The translations under genes were made by a program, and so were the position numbers. Under the pieces are notes generated by a model that did no database searches, was not told the DNA's origin, and saw nothing but the letters and a program-made list of their open reading frames with translations. 64,000 nucleotides of DNA from Bacteroidota bacterium (lineage in GTDB: Bacteria; Bacteroidota; Bacteroidia; Flavobacteriales; Flavobacteriaceae). The stretch is from contig JAFDZC010000006.1 of assembly GCA_018267095.1 (NCBI GenBank), forward strand, positions 434,001-498,000, written 5' to 3'. Positions within the stretch are counted from its first letter, which is position 1. Each line of letters begins with the position of its first letter. Below, one piece after another: positions 18,453 to 26,214 of the stretch.

Positions 18453-18500
18453 GCTACTCAGCCACTCAGCATCTCAGGCACTCAGTATCTCAGGCACTCA
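18453..18500 (-). repeat. Octamer array overlapping the 3' end of uvrB
   Basis: Six uninterrupted 8-base units of the form TGAGNNNC on the minus strand (GNNNCTCA on plus). The unit at 18493-18500 supplies the last sense codons (Met-Ser-Ala region) and the unit at 18485-18492 contains the TGA stop. Alternate units are more alike, so a 16-base period is also visible. Confidence 0.85.
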
Positions 18501-20484
18501 TTTGCTCCTGCAACCTCTTAATCTCATCGCGCAATCTGGCTGCCTGCATAAAATCCAACTCCTTTGCGGCTTTCTCCATGGCTTTGCGTTTTTCGCGGAT
18601 GCGTTTTTCTGCTTCGGCTTTAGAGAGGTATTCTGGCACCGGCTCACCTACTTGAGGCATTTCGAGTGCTAATTCGGCTTCGATGAGTGGTGTTTTGCTG
18701 AATACGGTGCCGATTTTTTTGTTGAGCGCTTGGGGCACAATGTTGTTGGCCGCATTAAAGTTCATTTGCTTGGTTCTACGGTATTGGGTTTCGTCGATGG
18801 TCTTTTGCATGCTGTCGGTGATTTTGTCGGCATACATGATGGCTTTTCCGTTCAGGTTACGCGCCGCGCGGCCAATGGTCTGGGTCAGTGAACGATGGCT
18901 TCGGAGAAAGCCTTCTTTATCGGCATCAAGGATGGCTACCAAGGATACTTCGGGCAAGTCAAGTCCTTCGCGCAATAGGTTGACACCAATGAGCACATCA
19001 AAGAGACCTTTGCGCAAATCTTGCATGATTTCGATGCGTTCGAGCGTATCCACTTCGGAATGCACATAACGACAACGGATGCTGACTTTGGTGAGGTATT
19101 TGGCCAGTTCTTCGGCCATGCGCTTGGTGAGGGTAGTCACCAGCACGCGCTCATCGATTTCGGCTCTTTCTTGAATTTCGTCAATCAGGTCATCGATTTG
19201 GTTCAAACTCGGACGAATTTCAATAATCGGGTCGAGTAGGCCGGTCGGGCGAATGACTTGTTCAACATACACCCCGCCGGTGAGTTGTAGTTCGTAATCT
19301 GCCGGGGTGGCCGATACGTAAATGACCTGATTTTGCATGGCTTCAAACTCTTCAAACTTGAGCGGTCGGTTGTCCATGGCGGCCGGTAAACGAAATCCAT
19401 ACTCCACGAGGTTTTCTTTGCGGCTGCGGTCGCCTCCGTACATGGCGTGCACTTGTGAAATCGTCACGTGGCTTTCATCAACCACCATTAAATAATCTTT
19501 CGGAAAATAGTCGAGTAAACAGAACGGGCGGGTGCCCGGATCGCGTCCGTCTAAGTAGCGAGAATAGTTCTCGATACCCGAACAATAGCCCAATTCTCGA
19601 ATCATTTCTAAATCAAAGTTAGTTCTCTCTTCCAGCCTTTTAGCCTCTAAGTGTTTACCTATTGATTTAAAATAATCAACTTGTTTGACGAGGTCTTGTT
19701 GGATTTGCCAAATAGCGGCTTGTAGTACATCCGGTGAGGTCACAAACATATTGGCCGGATAGATGTTGAGTTGGTTGTAGCGCTCAATAACCAAAGAGGT
19801 TTTGACGTCAAAACTTTCAATCATTTCAATTTCATCGCCAAAGAAGTGTACTCTGAAACCGTCGTCGGCATAGCTGGGGTAAATTTCTACTACATCGCCT
19901 TTGATCCTGAAATTACCGGGGTTGAAGTCGGCTTCGGTGCGCGAATACAAGCTTTGTACAAGTTGGTGTAGCAGTTTGGTGCGTGAAAGGGTTTGGTCTT
20001 TTTCGAGCGAGATGACGTTTTTCTGAAACTCAGTCGGGTTGCCAATGCCGTACAAGCATGAAACCGAGGCGACCACCAAGACGTCACGCCTGCCTGAAAG
20101 CAAGGCTGAGGTTGCGCTCAAACGCATTTTTTCGAGCTCGTCGTTGATGGACAAATCCTTTTCAATAAATACTCCCGTTACCGGCATGTAAGCCTCTGGT
20201 TGATAGTAGTCATAGTAGGATACGAAATACTCTACTGCGTTGTGCGGAAAGAACTGTTTGAACTCGGCATAGAGCTGTGCGGCCAGTGTTTTGTTGTGGG
20301 CCAAAACCAAGGTTGGGCGTTGTACTTTTTCGATGACATTGGCCACGGTAAACGTTTTGCCCGAACCGGTTACTCCGAGTAAGGTTTGGTATTTTTCACC
20401 GCCTAAAATTCCCTGGGCGAGTTTTTCAATCGCTTCGGGTTGATCGCCTTTGGGTTGGTATTCAGAGATAACTTGGAATTGCAT
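18490..20484 (-). CDS. uvrB: Excinuclease ABC subunit B
   Basis: DNA-damage recognition helicase-like subunit of the UvrABC nucleotide excision repair complex. Its 664 residues are full length and show Walker A GVTGSGKT, the beta-hairpin region YFVSYYDYYQPEAYMP, DESH (helicase motif II), SATPADYE, the late helicase motifs (VGVNLLREGLDLPEVS-type GVNLLREGLDLPEV, QTIGRAARN) and a C-terminal UVR motif (AAKELDFMQAARLRDEI) that contacts UvrC. The last three codons and the stop come from an octamer repeat array. It appears monocistronic. Confidence 0.98.
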   Translation of the reverse strand: MQFQVISEYQPKGDQPEAIEKLAQGILGGEKYQTLLGVTGSGKTFTVANVIEKVQRPTLVLAHNKTLAAQLYAEFKQFFPHNAVEYFVSYYDYYQPEAYMPVTGVFIEKDLSINDELEKMRLSATSALLSGRRDVLVVASVSCLYGIGNPTEFQKNVISLEKDQTLSRTKLLHQLVQSLYSRTEADFNPGNFRIKGDVVEIYPSYADDGFRVHFFGDEIEMIESFDVKTSLVIERYNQLNIYPANMFVTSPDVLQAAIWQIQQDLVKQVDYFKSIGKHLEAKRLEERTNFDLEMIRELGYCSGIENYSRYLDGRDPGTRPFCLLDYFPKDYLMVVDESHVTISQVHAMYGGDRSRKENLVEYGFRLPAAMDNRPLKFEEFEAMQNQVIYVSATPADYELQLTGGVYVEQVIRPTGLLDPIIEIRPSLNQIDDLIDEIQERAEIDERVLVTTLTKRMAEELAKYLTKVSIRCRYVHSEVDTLERIEIMQDLRKGLFDVLIGVNLLREGLDLPEVSLVAILDADKEGFLRSHRSLTQTIGRAARNLNGKAIMYADKITDSMQKTIDETQYRRTKQMNFNAANNIVPQALNKKIGTVFSKTPLIEAELALEMPQVGEPVPEYLSKAEAEKRIREKRKAMEKAAKELDFMQAARLRDEIKRLQEQMSA

Positions 20485-20495
20485 TTTACGTCTTG

Positions 20496-20530
20496 GTTAG
20501 TGGTTGTTAGCGGTCAGTTGTCGGTTCTAG
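20496..20530. repeat. Degenerate heptamer run upstream of uvrB
   Basis: Five consecutive 7-base units, four starting GTT (GTTAGTG, GTTGTTA, GCGGTCA, GTTGTCG, GTTCTAG), lie 12 bases upstream of the uvrB start. The array is short and imperfect, so chance is not excluded. Confidence 0.35.
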
Positions 20531-20615
20531 AGATGGTTTTTGTGTTTTTTGGCGGTGTTTAATTATTTACTTTTATAGTGTAGATGAAATATTTTAAAAA
20601 ATTGATTTTAAGTAA

Positions 20616-21197
20616 TTAAGCTAAATTATTTATTTTGGCATATTGCAACAGCATAATGGTTTTGGCGTCTTTGATTTCACCGGTAGCGATCATGTTATAG
20701 GCGGTTTCAAAATCAAATTCAAGTACTTCGATGTTCTCTTGTTCTGAGGCCACCCCGCCGCCTTCGTTGATTTTCATTTCAGAGGCATATTCACCCACAA
20801 AAAAAGTAACGGTTTCAGTGACTGAGCCCGGCGACATATAGATTTCAAACAACTTGCGGACATCGCGCACCTGATAACCAGTTTCTTCTTCGGTTTCGCG
20901 TTTGATGCAATCTTCGGCGTTGTCGCGGTCTAATAAGCCTGCACAAGCCTCGATCATCATTCCGGTGGTATTTCCGTTTACATAGGTCGGAAGTCTGAAC
21001 TGACGCGTTAAAATGACAGTTTTCTGTGGTGGATTGTACAACAAAATACAAGCTCCGTTGCCACGGTCGTAGGCTTCGCGGTGTTGCGTTTCCCAAGTGC
21101 CGTCTTTTTTGCGGTATTCATAGGTAAATTTATGGAGTTGATACCAGTTGTCTGAGAGTAGTTTTACCTCGGTAATTTTGATTTCAGGCACGTACAT
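20616..21197 (-). CDS. nudK: Nudix hydrolase, NudK/GDP-mannose pyrophosphatase type
   Basis: A 193-residue Nudix enzyme likely to cleave GDP-mannose or related nucleotide sugars. The Nudix box is visible as GLLDRDNAEDCIKRETEEETGY (G-x5-E-x7-RE-x2-EE-x-G, with a slightly longer first spacing), preceded by TVILTRQFRLPTYVNG and followed by YMSPGSVTETVTFFVGEY, a stretch shared with ADP-ribose and GDP-mannose pyrophosphatases. The N-terminal KITEVKLLSDNWYQLHKFTYEY is the NudK-type lead strand. It is monocistronic, between uvrB and a divergent secreted protein gene. Confidence 0.85.
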   Translation of the reverse strand: MYVPEIKITEVKLLSDNWYQLHKFTYEYRKKDGTWETQHREAYDRGNGACILLYNPPQKTVILTRQFRLPTYVNGNTTGMMIEACAGLLDRDNAEDCIKRETEEETGYQVRDVRKLFEIYMSPGSVTETVTFFVGEYASEMKINEGGGVASEQENIEVLEFDFETAYNMIATGEIKDAKTIMLLQYAKINNLA

Positions 21198-21333
21198 ATA
21201 AAAAAAATTAATGCGTTGCTAAAGTACGGATTCAGCGACTGTTTTATTGCGTTTAATTGATAAAAAAATGATAAAATACCACCGGCTCTCATCAAAAGCA
21301 GTAATTTTAACGCGCTTTAAAAGAGCATTTAAA

Positions 21334-21981
21334 ATGAAAGTTGTCAACGGTTTTATCGGATTGTTTTTGTGTTTGTTTTGGGCTTCCCAAGCGAGCGCGC
21401 AATCTGAGTTTTCAAGTCAGGGAAGTATGTTGCCTCCGGTCGGAAGCGGGCTCAACTCGCCTAAAGTGATTAAGCCCACCATGTTTCCTGCTAAAACAGA
21501 GCAAAAGACCAATTCGAGTTCTTTGCTTGAAGATCCAAAGCTTCAGTTTACCAAGAACAACAATTTTGGGAATCCCGGCGATGCCTACAAAGAAAAGCTC
21601 AATAATTCGGTACCCAATGAGGGCGGTTTTGATTCGAAGATGTTTCGGAAAAATCAATATTTTGGTGATCATACCACCCAAGGCGAATACGTAAAAATCA
21701 GTTGTCGCGATTTTGGTGAGGTTGATGGCGATGAAATTCGCGTTTGGGTCAATGACCGAATTGTGGTGGAAAGTATCTTTTTAGATGGTGATTTCAGAGG
21801 CATTCAACTCGGTCTTACCAAAGGCTTTAATAAAATTGATTTTGAAGCACTCAATCAAGGTTCTTCCGGACCGAACACCGCTCAGTTTTTGATTTACGAT
21901 GACAAAGGAAATCAAATTGCCAACAACCAGTGGAATTTGGGAACCGGTTTTAAAGCGACCATCATTGTTGTAAAGGAATAA
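21334..21981 (+). CDS. Conserved secreted protein of unknown function
   Basis: A 215-residue protein from the ATG at 21334, where a signal peptide begins (cleavage near ASAQ); the frame extends 29 codons upstream without adding anything signal-like. Residues 25-110 are polar and probably extended (MLPPVGSGLNSPKVIKP). Residues 120-215 look like a beta-rich domain (YVKISCRDFGEVDGDEIRVW, IVVESIFLDGDFRGIQLGL, FEALNQGSSGPNTAQF). I do not recognise a named family beyond conserved hypothetical proteins of flavobacteria. Its stop codon abuts that of the convergent thiamine pyrophosphokinase gene. Confidence 0.75.
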   Translation: MKVVNGFIGLFLCLFWASQASAQSEFSSQGSMLPPVGSGLNSPKVIKPTMFPAKTEQKTNSSSLLEDPKLQFTKNNNFGNPGDAYKEKLNNSVPNEGGFDSKMFRKNQYFGDHTTQGEYVKISCRDFGEVDGDEIRVWVNDRIVVESIFLDGDFRGIQLGLTKGFNKIDFEALNQGSSGPNTAQFLIYDDKGNQIANNQWNLGTGFKATIIVVKE

Positions 21982-22644
21982 TCAATCCACACACTCCATG
22001 AGCAGTAAATCACCGCGCTCATGCTCGATACAAACCAAACCGTCTTGTAGTACAGCATTGCTGTTTCCGTTGCGATAACCCAGTTGTAAGGAATCGTTGT
22101 TGAGCGGGTATTGAAGATTTTGTGTCGTAATGCCTTCTGCTAAACCCAAAGGAATTAATGAGAGTTTGGTTCCGGCCGGATACCATTTTTTAAAAGAACG
22201 CGGCAACAAATGAACTTTTGAATGATCGTCGTGGATGACTACTTTGAGTTGGTCGCGATAGGTTGCTAATGTGGTTAGGTTGATCATGGTGTGGTCGGCG
22301 CGTTTGCCGGTGGCCCATACTACATTGACCGCCGGAAATCCTTTTTCGATGAGGTAATCAAATGCTTTTTCAAGGTCGGTTTTGTTTTGATCCGGAGCGT
22401 GGACAATTTCAAGTGGGAATTGACTTTCTAAATACACATTCGGGTCAAAGTCGCGGTCAAAATCACCCAGTAAAACATCTACTTTAATGTTGTACTGCAA
22501 CACACGTTCAATGGCCGAATCTAAAACCACTACCCACGGAGACCATTCCAGCAATTGCCCGAGCAGTTCCGGATGACATTCGGCGCCATTGGCAATAATT
22601 AAAGCAGGTTCTTGGTCGTCGCGAACAATGTGGTGAGAGGACAT
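21982..22644 (-). CDS. Thiamine pyrophosphokinase
   Basis: A 220-residue enzyme that transfers pyrophosphate from ATP to thiamine, making thiamine diphosphate. Family motifs are ALIIANGAE near the N-terminus, the acidic LGDFDRDFDP, DQNKTDLEKAFDYL and ATGKRADHTMINL, followed by the C-terminal beta-rich thiamine-binding part (AGTKLSLIPLGLAEGITTQNLQYPL-type pattern). It is monocistronic; no TPP riboswitch was seen upstream. A nonamer micro-repeat array begins five bases upstream of its start codon. Confidence 0.9.
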   Translation of the reverse strand: MSSHHIVRDDQEPALIIANGAECHPELLGQLLEWSPWVVVLDSAIERVLQYNIKVDVLLGDFDRDFDPNVYLESQFPLEIVHAPDQNKTDLEKAFDYLIEKGFPAVNVVWATGKRADHTMINLTTLATYRDQLKVVIHDDHSKVHLLPRSFKKWYPAGTKLSLIPLGLAEGITTQNLQYPLNNDSLQLGYRNGNSNAVLQDGLVCIEHERGDLLLMECVD

Positions 22645-22648
22645 AATC

Positions 22649-22701
22649 GTTTAAAAAGTTTAAGTGTTTAAAAAGTTTAGGAAGTTTAGAGGGTTTAGTC
22701 T
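22649..22701 (+). repeat. Nonamer micro-repeat array (GTTTA core)
   Basis: Six consecutive units start with GTTTA and are 9 bases long except the second (8). They lie between the thiamine pyrophosphokinase start and the restriction-modification gene. A 15-base stretch (22666-22680) recurs exactly at 25366-25380 on the far side of that gene. Confidence 0.75.
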
Positions 22702-22740
22702 GAACGCTTTGCTGTATGCGCCATTTCTTTCATGTTTTTT

Positions 22741-22820
22741 ATGAGCTAATTCCTGCTCTTCATGTCAATCTTTTGCGGCGAACTCCGCCACAAAAGGATT
22801 TCTATTTCGATCAGGGCTAG
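22741..22820 (-). repeat. Dispersed hairpin element, copy B
   Basis: On the minus strand it begins CTAGCCCTGATCG and ends AGCTCAT. The central hairpin pairs CTTTTG with CAAAAG around an inner GGCG/CGCC stem. It lies 45 bases after the restriction-modification stop codon and points toward the thiamine pyrophosphokinase gene. It is related to copies at 12746-12854 and 32453-32543. Confidence 0.75.
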
Positions 22821-22865
22821 GGCTGAGCAGCTTTGGTCTGGCTATCTGCCCAATGAATAACTTTT

Positions 22866-25322
22866 CTACAATTTTAAAAAACCATATTCATAAACCTTTG
22901 GCGTAATTTTTTCGGCCAATGCATTTAGGTTACTCCTTAATTCGCCAATGAGTTCGGTATATTTTTCATCGTTGCTTTTGGCGTTCATACGGCCTTTGTC
23001 GTTGCGACCCTGAAAATACTCGCGAATATCATACAAACTCGCATTCACCTCAATGTCTTTTTGGGCATGGTAGTATTTCCAAAGTTCGCGGCCTGCGTTA
23101 AAAACTGCTGTTGCTTCGTCTGAAAATTCAAGTGGCTTGAAGTCATAAACACCAAGTTGCTGCTCGTTTTGAAAGAGCATTTGTGTTTGGTTTTCATCGG
23201 GTTTTAACTTGCCTTGCATAAAGCGAGTCATAAAATTACTGGCAAACTTTTCTTGGGCATTTACTTCTTGTTCTGTAAACGGAATCCAATGATTTATACT
23301 GTGTTTTGAGGTTATTCGGTTTTGTCCAATAAATAATGAATAAGCTAAACAATCATTTTGGAATTCTATATCTGTTATCCATTTCTGATTCGGATGTAAA
23401 AATTGGTCTCGGTTATTTAGCCATGTCGGTTCAATTACAATGCGAATGGACAAGTAAATTGACATTTCGATTAAATTATTCTTTGTGATTTTTGCTGTTT
23501 TATGCGCTTTAATATCGCTTTCAGTTGGCTGAGCAGTAAGATAAACGCCATTTTGTTGTTGCATATCCACGCCTGGCAAAATTAGAAAACCAATTTCTTT
23601 GTCTTCATTATCGTAAAATTTTCTCAGCCAACTACTAATGAAATCTTTTGGGCCAAATGCATAAAAAGATTTTAAACCAATGTATTCGCTATTTTCATTA
23701 ATGATATCAGTTTCTACTTCCTTTATTTCATTTTTTTTGCTTAAATCCCAAATTAAAAAGCCAATAGGAAAATTACCTTTTACATTGTCGAATGTGTTAG
23801 CTTTACAAATAAATCCCTTTTGATACTCGCCTTTAAAGTGTTGCCTGAATTTTAAAAAGTTTTGGGAGTTAACAAATTTTAATGTGCTGAATGAGGCCAA
23901 ATGGCAACTAGCAATTTCATCGTGTACACGCAAAAAGAATTGTGCAAAAAGTTCACGAGTTGCTGTTCCGACAGTTTTGCTCAGTCTCTCATAAACTTTA
24001 CTTGTGTTTGCAACACTTGATTTATGTTCTCCTTCACCAGCAAAAGTTGCTCTGTTACCATGTTCCGCATACGGCGGATTGATATAAATAATCAGTTTTT
24101 TGCGTTTTTGTTCATCGTTGATGATGTCTTGCAAGCTTTGCGGTAGTTTGCTAAAATCGTCGTTTAGAAAATCAAACTGAAACACGTGGTTTTGCAGCAA
24201 GTTGGCACCGTGTTCAATGCGTTCGTGCATTACGTTTACATCGGCTTGGTCAAGCGTGCTTGCATAAATATGGTATTTGTTGGTAAGCCCGGCCAATAAG
24301 TTTCCGGTTCCGGCCGCGCAATCCCAAACATAATATTCTTCTTGCCAGTCTTCGCCTAAATAATCCGAGATGTATTTTTGAGAAAGTTCTACCCATTTTT
24401 GTGGTGTAAAAAAAGCGCCTTTGCGTTCGCGAATATCTTGCGGCACCAAAAGATCGCGTCGTTCAATGATAAAATTCTGAAATTCTTTGATGGGCGGGCG
24501 TTTGTAACGTTTCCAGAATTGTTGGTAAAGACTTGTGTTTTTGATGTTGATGGTTGCATCAAACATTTGCTTGATGTTTTCTTTGGCAATTCTGTAGCCT
24601 TGATTCTGAAAAACTACAAACAAATTGTCGCGTACCGTGGTGTCGTCGTCAATTTTCTGGGTGTCTTTGTCGTCAACAAAAAGGTCGGCCAAATAAAAAT
24701 CGCTGTCAAGAATGTTGGCCTTTTTTAAATCGTCCCAATTAACGTCAATATTGGGTTTAATTGTTTCAAGCCAGCGCAGATAAATAGGAATGAAGTTGTT
24801 TTTGTCAATTTTTATTTTACTGACTTCGGTGGCTTTGGCTACGTTGTTCTTGATGAATATTTTGAGTTCTTTTTCGTCTTTTTCATAGTCATAGATATTT
24901 GAGTCTTTTTCAAGTGTTTTTTCGATGCGCTCTTTGATAAGCTTAAATTCTTTGGTTTCGTGGTTGCTGGGTGTTACGTTCCAGTTAAAGTCATTCTGAT
25001 AGAAAAAATCCTGAATGCTGATATACGGTACAAAGGCGATTTTCTTAAAATCAAAAACACCTAAAAAGGCGGGTGGTAGCATTTTGTCAAAGGTTCTGGC
25101 TTTGCCAATGGTCAGAACCAATTGCACAAACATGGTCGAAATATCAAAGTTGCCGGTTTTAGCTTCTGCCCAAAGCAGTGGCGTTCTGCCAAAACTTGTC
25201 ATTTGTCCAGGGAAAACAGTAAAATCAATATTGCCAATGATTTCGGTGGTGTCAAAATCCTTGAACCAATCAACGCCTACTTTGTTTTTTAATTCTTCTT
25301 CGCGTATGTTTTTGTATTTCAT
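22866..25322 (-). CDS. Single-polypeptide restriction-modification enzyme (type IIG-like)
   Basis: An 818-residue protein. The N-terminus carries a PD-(D/E)xK nuclease pattern, D33 in GNIDFTVF and E53-A54-K55 in LLWAEAKTGN. An N6-adenine methyltransferase domain follows, with motif I at about 331-345 (VWDCAAGTGNLL) and catalytic motif IV NPPY at about 412-418 (IYINPPYAEHG). The C-terminal 300 residues probably recognise DNA. No HsdS or HsdR gene is nearby, so cleavage, methylation and recognition seem to be in one chain, as in type IIG enzymes. It is lysine-, asparagine- and AT-rich compared with its neighbours and lies between short direct repeats, which suggests acquisition by transfer. The target site cannot be read from the sequence. 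Confidence 0.85.
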   Translation of the reverse strand: MKYKNIREEELKNKVGVDWFKDFDTTEIIGNIDFTVFPGQMTSFGRTPLLWAEAKTGNFDISTMFVQLVLTIGKARTFDKMLPPAFLGVFDFKKIAFVPYISIQDFFYQNDFNWNVTPSNHETKEFKLIKERIEKTLEKDSNIYDYEKDEKELKIFIKNNVAKATEVSKIKIDKNNFIPIYLRWLETIKPNIDVNWDDLKKANILDSDFYLADLFVDDKDTQKIDDDTTVRDNLFVVFQNQGYRIAKENIKQMFDATINIKNTSLYQQFWKRYKRPPIKEFQNFIIERRDLLVPQDIRERKGAFFTPQKWVELSQKYISDYLGEDWQEEYYVWDCAAGTGNLLAGLTNKYHIYASTLDQADVNVMHERIEHGANLLQNHVFQFDFLNDDFSKLPQSLQDIINDEQKRKKLIIYINPPYAEHGNRATFAGEGEHKSSVANTSKVYERLSKTVGTATRELFAQFFLRVHDEIASCHLASFSTLKFVNSQNFLKFRQHFKGEYQKGFICKANTFDNVKGNFPIGFLIWDLSKKNEIKEVETDIINENSEYIGLKSFYAFGPKDFISSWLRKFYDNEDKEIGFLILPGVDMQQQNGVYLTAQPTESDIKAHKTAKITKNNLIEMSIYLSIRIVIEPTWLNNRDQFLHPNQKWITDIEFQNDCLAYSLFIGQNRITSKHSINHWIPFTEQEVNAQEKFASNFMTRFMQGKLKPDENQTQMLFQNEQQLGVYDFKPLEFSDEATAVFNAGRELWKYYHAQKDIEVNASLYDIREYFQGRNDKGRMNAKSNDEKYTELIGELRSNLNALAEKITPKVYEYGFLKL

Positions 25323-25365
25323 TCTAACTGGATGGATTAAATAATAAGCTTTTAAAGATAAATTA

Positions 25366-25391
25366 GTTTAAAAAGTTTAGTCGAAACGCTT
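25366..25391 (+). repeat. Right-hand copy of the repeat flanking the RM gene
   Basis: GTTTAAAAAGTTTAG at 25366-25380 is identical to 22666-22680; the following GTCGAAACGCTT resembles GTCTGAACGCTT at about 22698-22709. The two copies are 2.7 kb apart in the same orientation and bracket the restriction-modification gene. Confidence 0.7.
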
Positions 25392-25520
25392 GCGTAACGC
25401 ACAATGCAACAACGACTGTAAATATAATTATAATGCGCAATTCAATCATTTTTGCTATATAAATTTAGCTAGTAAACAATGATTTTTAATTCTGGACGTT
25501 GGTGTAAAAAACAAACAAAT

Positions 25521-25805
25521 ATGAAAATGAATTCCTTTGTATGGATGCTTTTGCTGGCTACAGTTTTGTTGCTAACGCCTGCGGTTGCCATGTTGTTTAC
25601 CGATGAAGTTCGTTGGACATGGGGCGATTTTTTGGTGGCTGCCTTTTTACTTTATGGCAGTGTTTTTATGGCTGATTGGATTTGGCGCAAATTGACCTCG
25701 ATGCGTGATCGATTGTTGGTGTGTGGTGCGATTTTAATCTTGTTGCTTGCACTTTGGCTTGAATTAGCGGTAGGTATTTTCGGATCGCCGTTGGCCGGAA
25801 GCTAG
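25521..25805 (+). CDS. Small three-helix membrane protein, unknown function
   Basis: A 94-residue protein from the ATG at 25521 with three hydrophobic segments, about 5-25 (FVWMLLLATVLLLTPAVAML), 34-52 (FLVAAFLLYGSVFMADW) and 64-85 (LLVCGAILILLLALWLELAV). The loops carry charged residues (WRKLTSMRDR), so the topology is plausible. The frame opens at 25479, but the first 14 codons are polar and unneeded. I recognise no family. It stands alone next to the restriction-modification gene on the opposite strand and might have arrived with it, which is inference. Confidence 0.6.
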   Translation: MKMNSFVWMLLLATVLLLTPAVAMLFTDEVRWTWGDFLVAAFLLYGSVFMADWIWRKLTSMRDRLLVCGAILILLLALWLELAVGIFGSPLAGS

Positions 25806-25863
25806 ATGGTTGTTTGGGATTGATATTTAGTAAGTTTGATGAGAAATGTTTGTGAGGCTCTTT

Positions 25864-25905
25864 TAATTACGAATTACGAATTAACAATTGCTAATTTCTA
25901 AATAA
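25864..25905. repeat. Heptamer micro-repeat array (AATT core)
   Basis: Six 7-base units in phase, most containing AATT at the same place (TAATTAC, GAATTAC, GAATTAA, CAATTGC, TAATTTC, TAAATAA). It is the same class as the array beside trmD. Confidence 0.65.
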
Positions 25906-25916
25906 GTACAATTGTT

Positions 25917-25988
25917 TTTTCTCAGCTTCTTAGGCGCTCAGTATCTCATTTTCAAATTTCCCAATTGTCTCATTTTCAAATTTTCTTC
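25917..25988 (+). repeat. Octamer micro-repeat array
   Basis: Nine 8-base units in phase, several ending CTCA (for example GGCGCTCA and GTATCTCA), the latter identical to a unit in the uvrB array. Confidence 0.65.
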
Positions 25989-26086
25989 TGTCTGGCAGCG
26001 TCAGCGGTCTAAAGGCGCAGCCGTGTCTACAGCGTTGCGTGTCTCAAAGCGTTGCGGTCTCTCATCGCAGCCCCGATGGCACTAAA

Positions 26087-26185
26087 AAGCCCCGCCGCGC
26101 AAACCTGCTGCGTCTGTGGTTTTGGAGTGGCGACCGGCGGAAGCCAACCCAAAGCCTACAAAAGCTTGGTTTGCGCGGCGGGCTT
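26087..26185. repeat. Large inverted repeat downstream of the DUF4249 gene
   Basis: The 19-base left arm (26087-26105) and 18-base right arm (26168-26185) are complementary apart from one extra C in the left arm. The right arm reads GGTTTGCGCGGCGGGCTT. A 62-base GC-rich loop lies between them. On the minus strand the structure begins about 30 bases after the DUF4249 stop and is followed by TTTTTAG, so it might act as a terminator. Confidence 0.75.
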
Positions 26186-26214
26186 GGCAGGAACAGCGGG
26201 AATAGCTGCCCTGA

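Larger units (their letters stand above)
17223..18489. other. 1.27 kb region without a convincing gene
   Basis: The gap between the thioesterase start and the uvrB stop has mixed composition: AT-rich flanks and a GC-rich core at about 17870-18110. Within it are a perfect 10-base hairpin (17707-17732), small GC-rich hairpins near 18036-18092 (CGGGG/CCCCG and CCGC/GCGG arms), a 72-codon plus-strand frame (17560-17778), and minus-strand frames open across the core. None of these has a recognisable domain. It reads as an insertion relic, a dispersed element or an unrecognised structured RNA. Confidence 0.5.
25806..26214. other. 409-base gene-free region made mostly of repeats
   Basis: It contains a heptamer array (25864-25905), an octamer array (25917-25988) that continues in weaker 16-base-period form to about 26068, and a large inverted repeat (26087-26185). 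The only open frame (26039-26230) has no signal or domain and crosses the inverted repeat. Confidence 0.7.

Noticed and set aside
22866-25322. Type I HsdM assignment
   Set aside because: No HsdS or HsdR neighbour, and the N-terminus carries a nuclease-like motif absent from HsdM.
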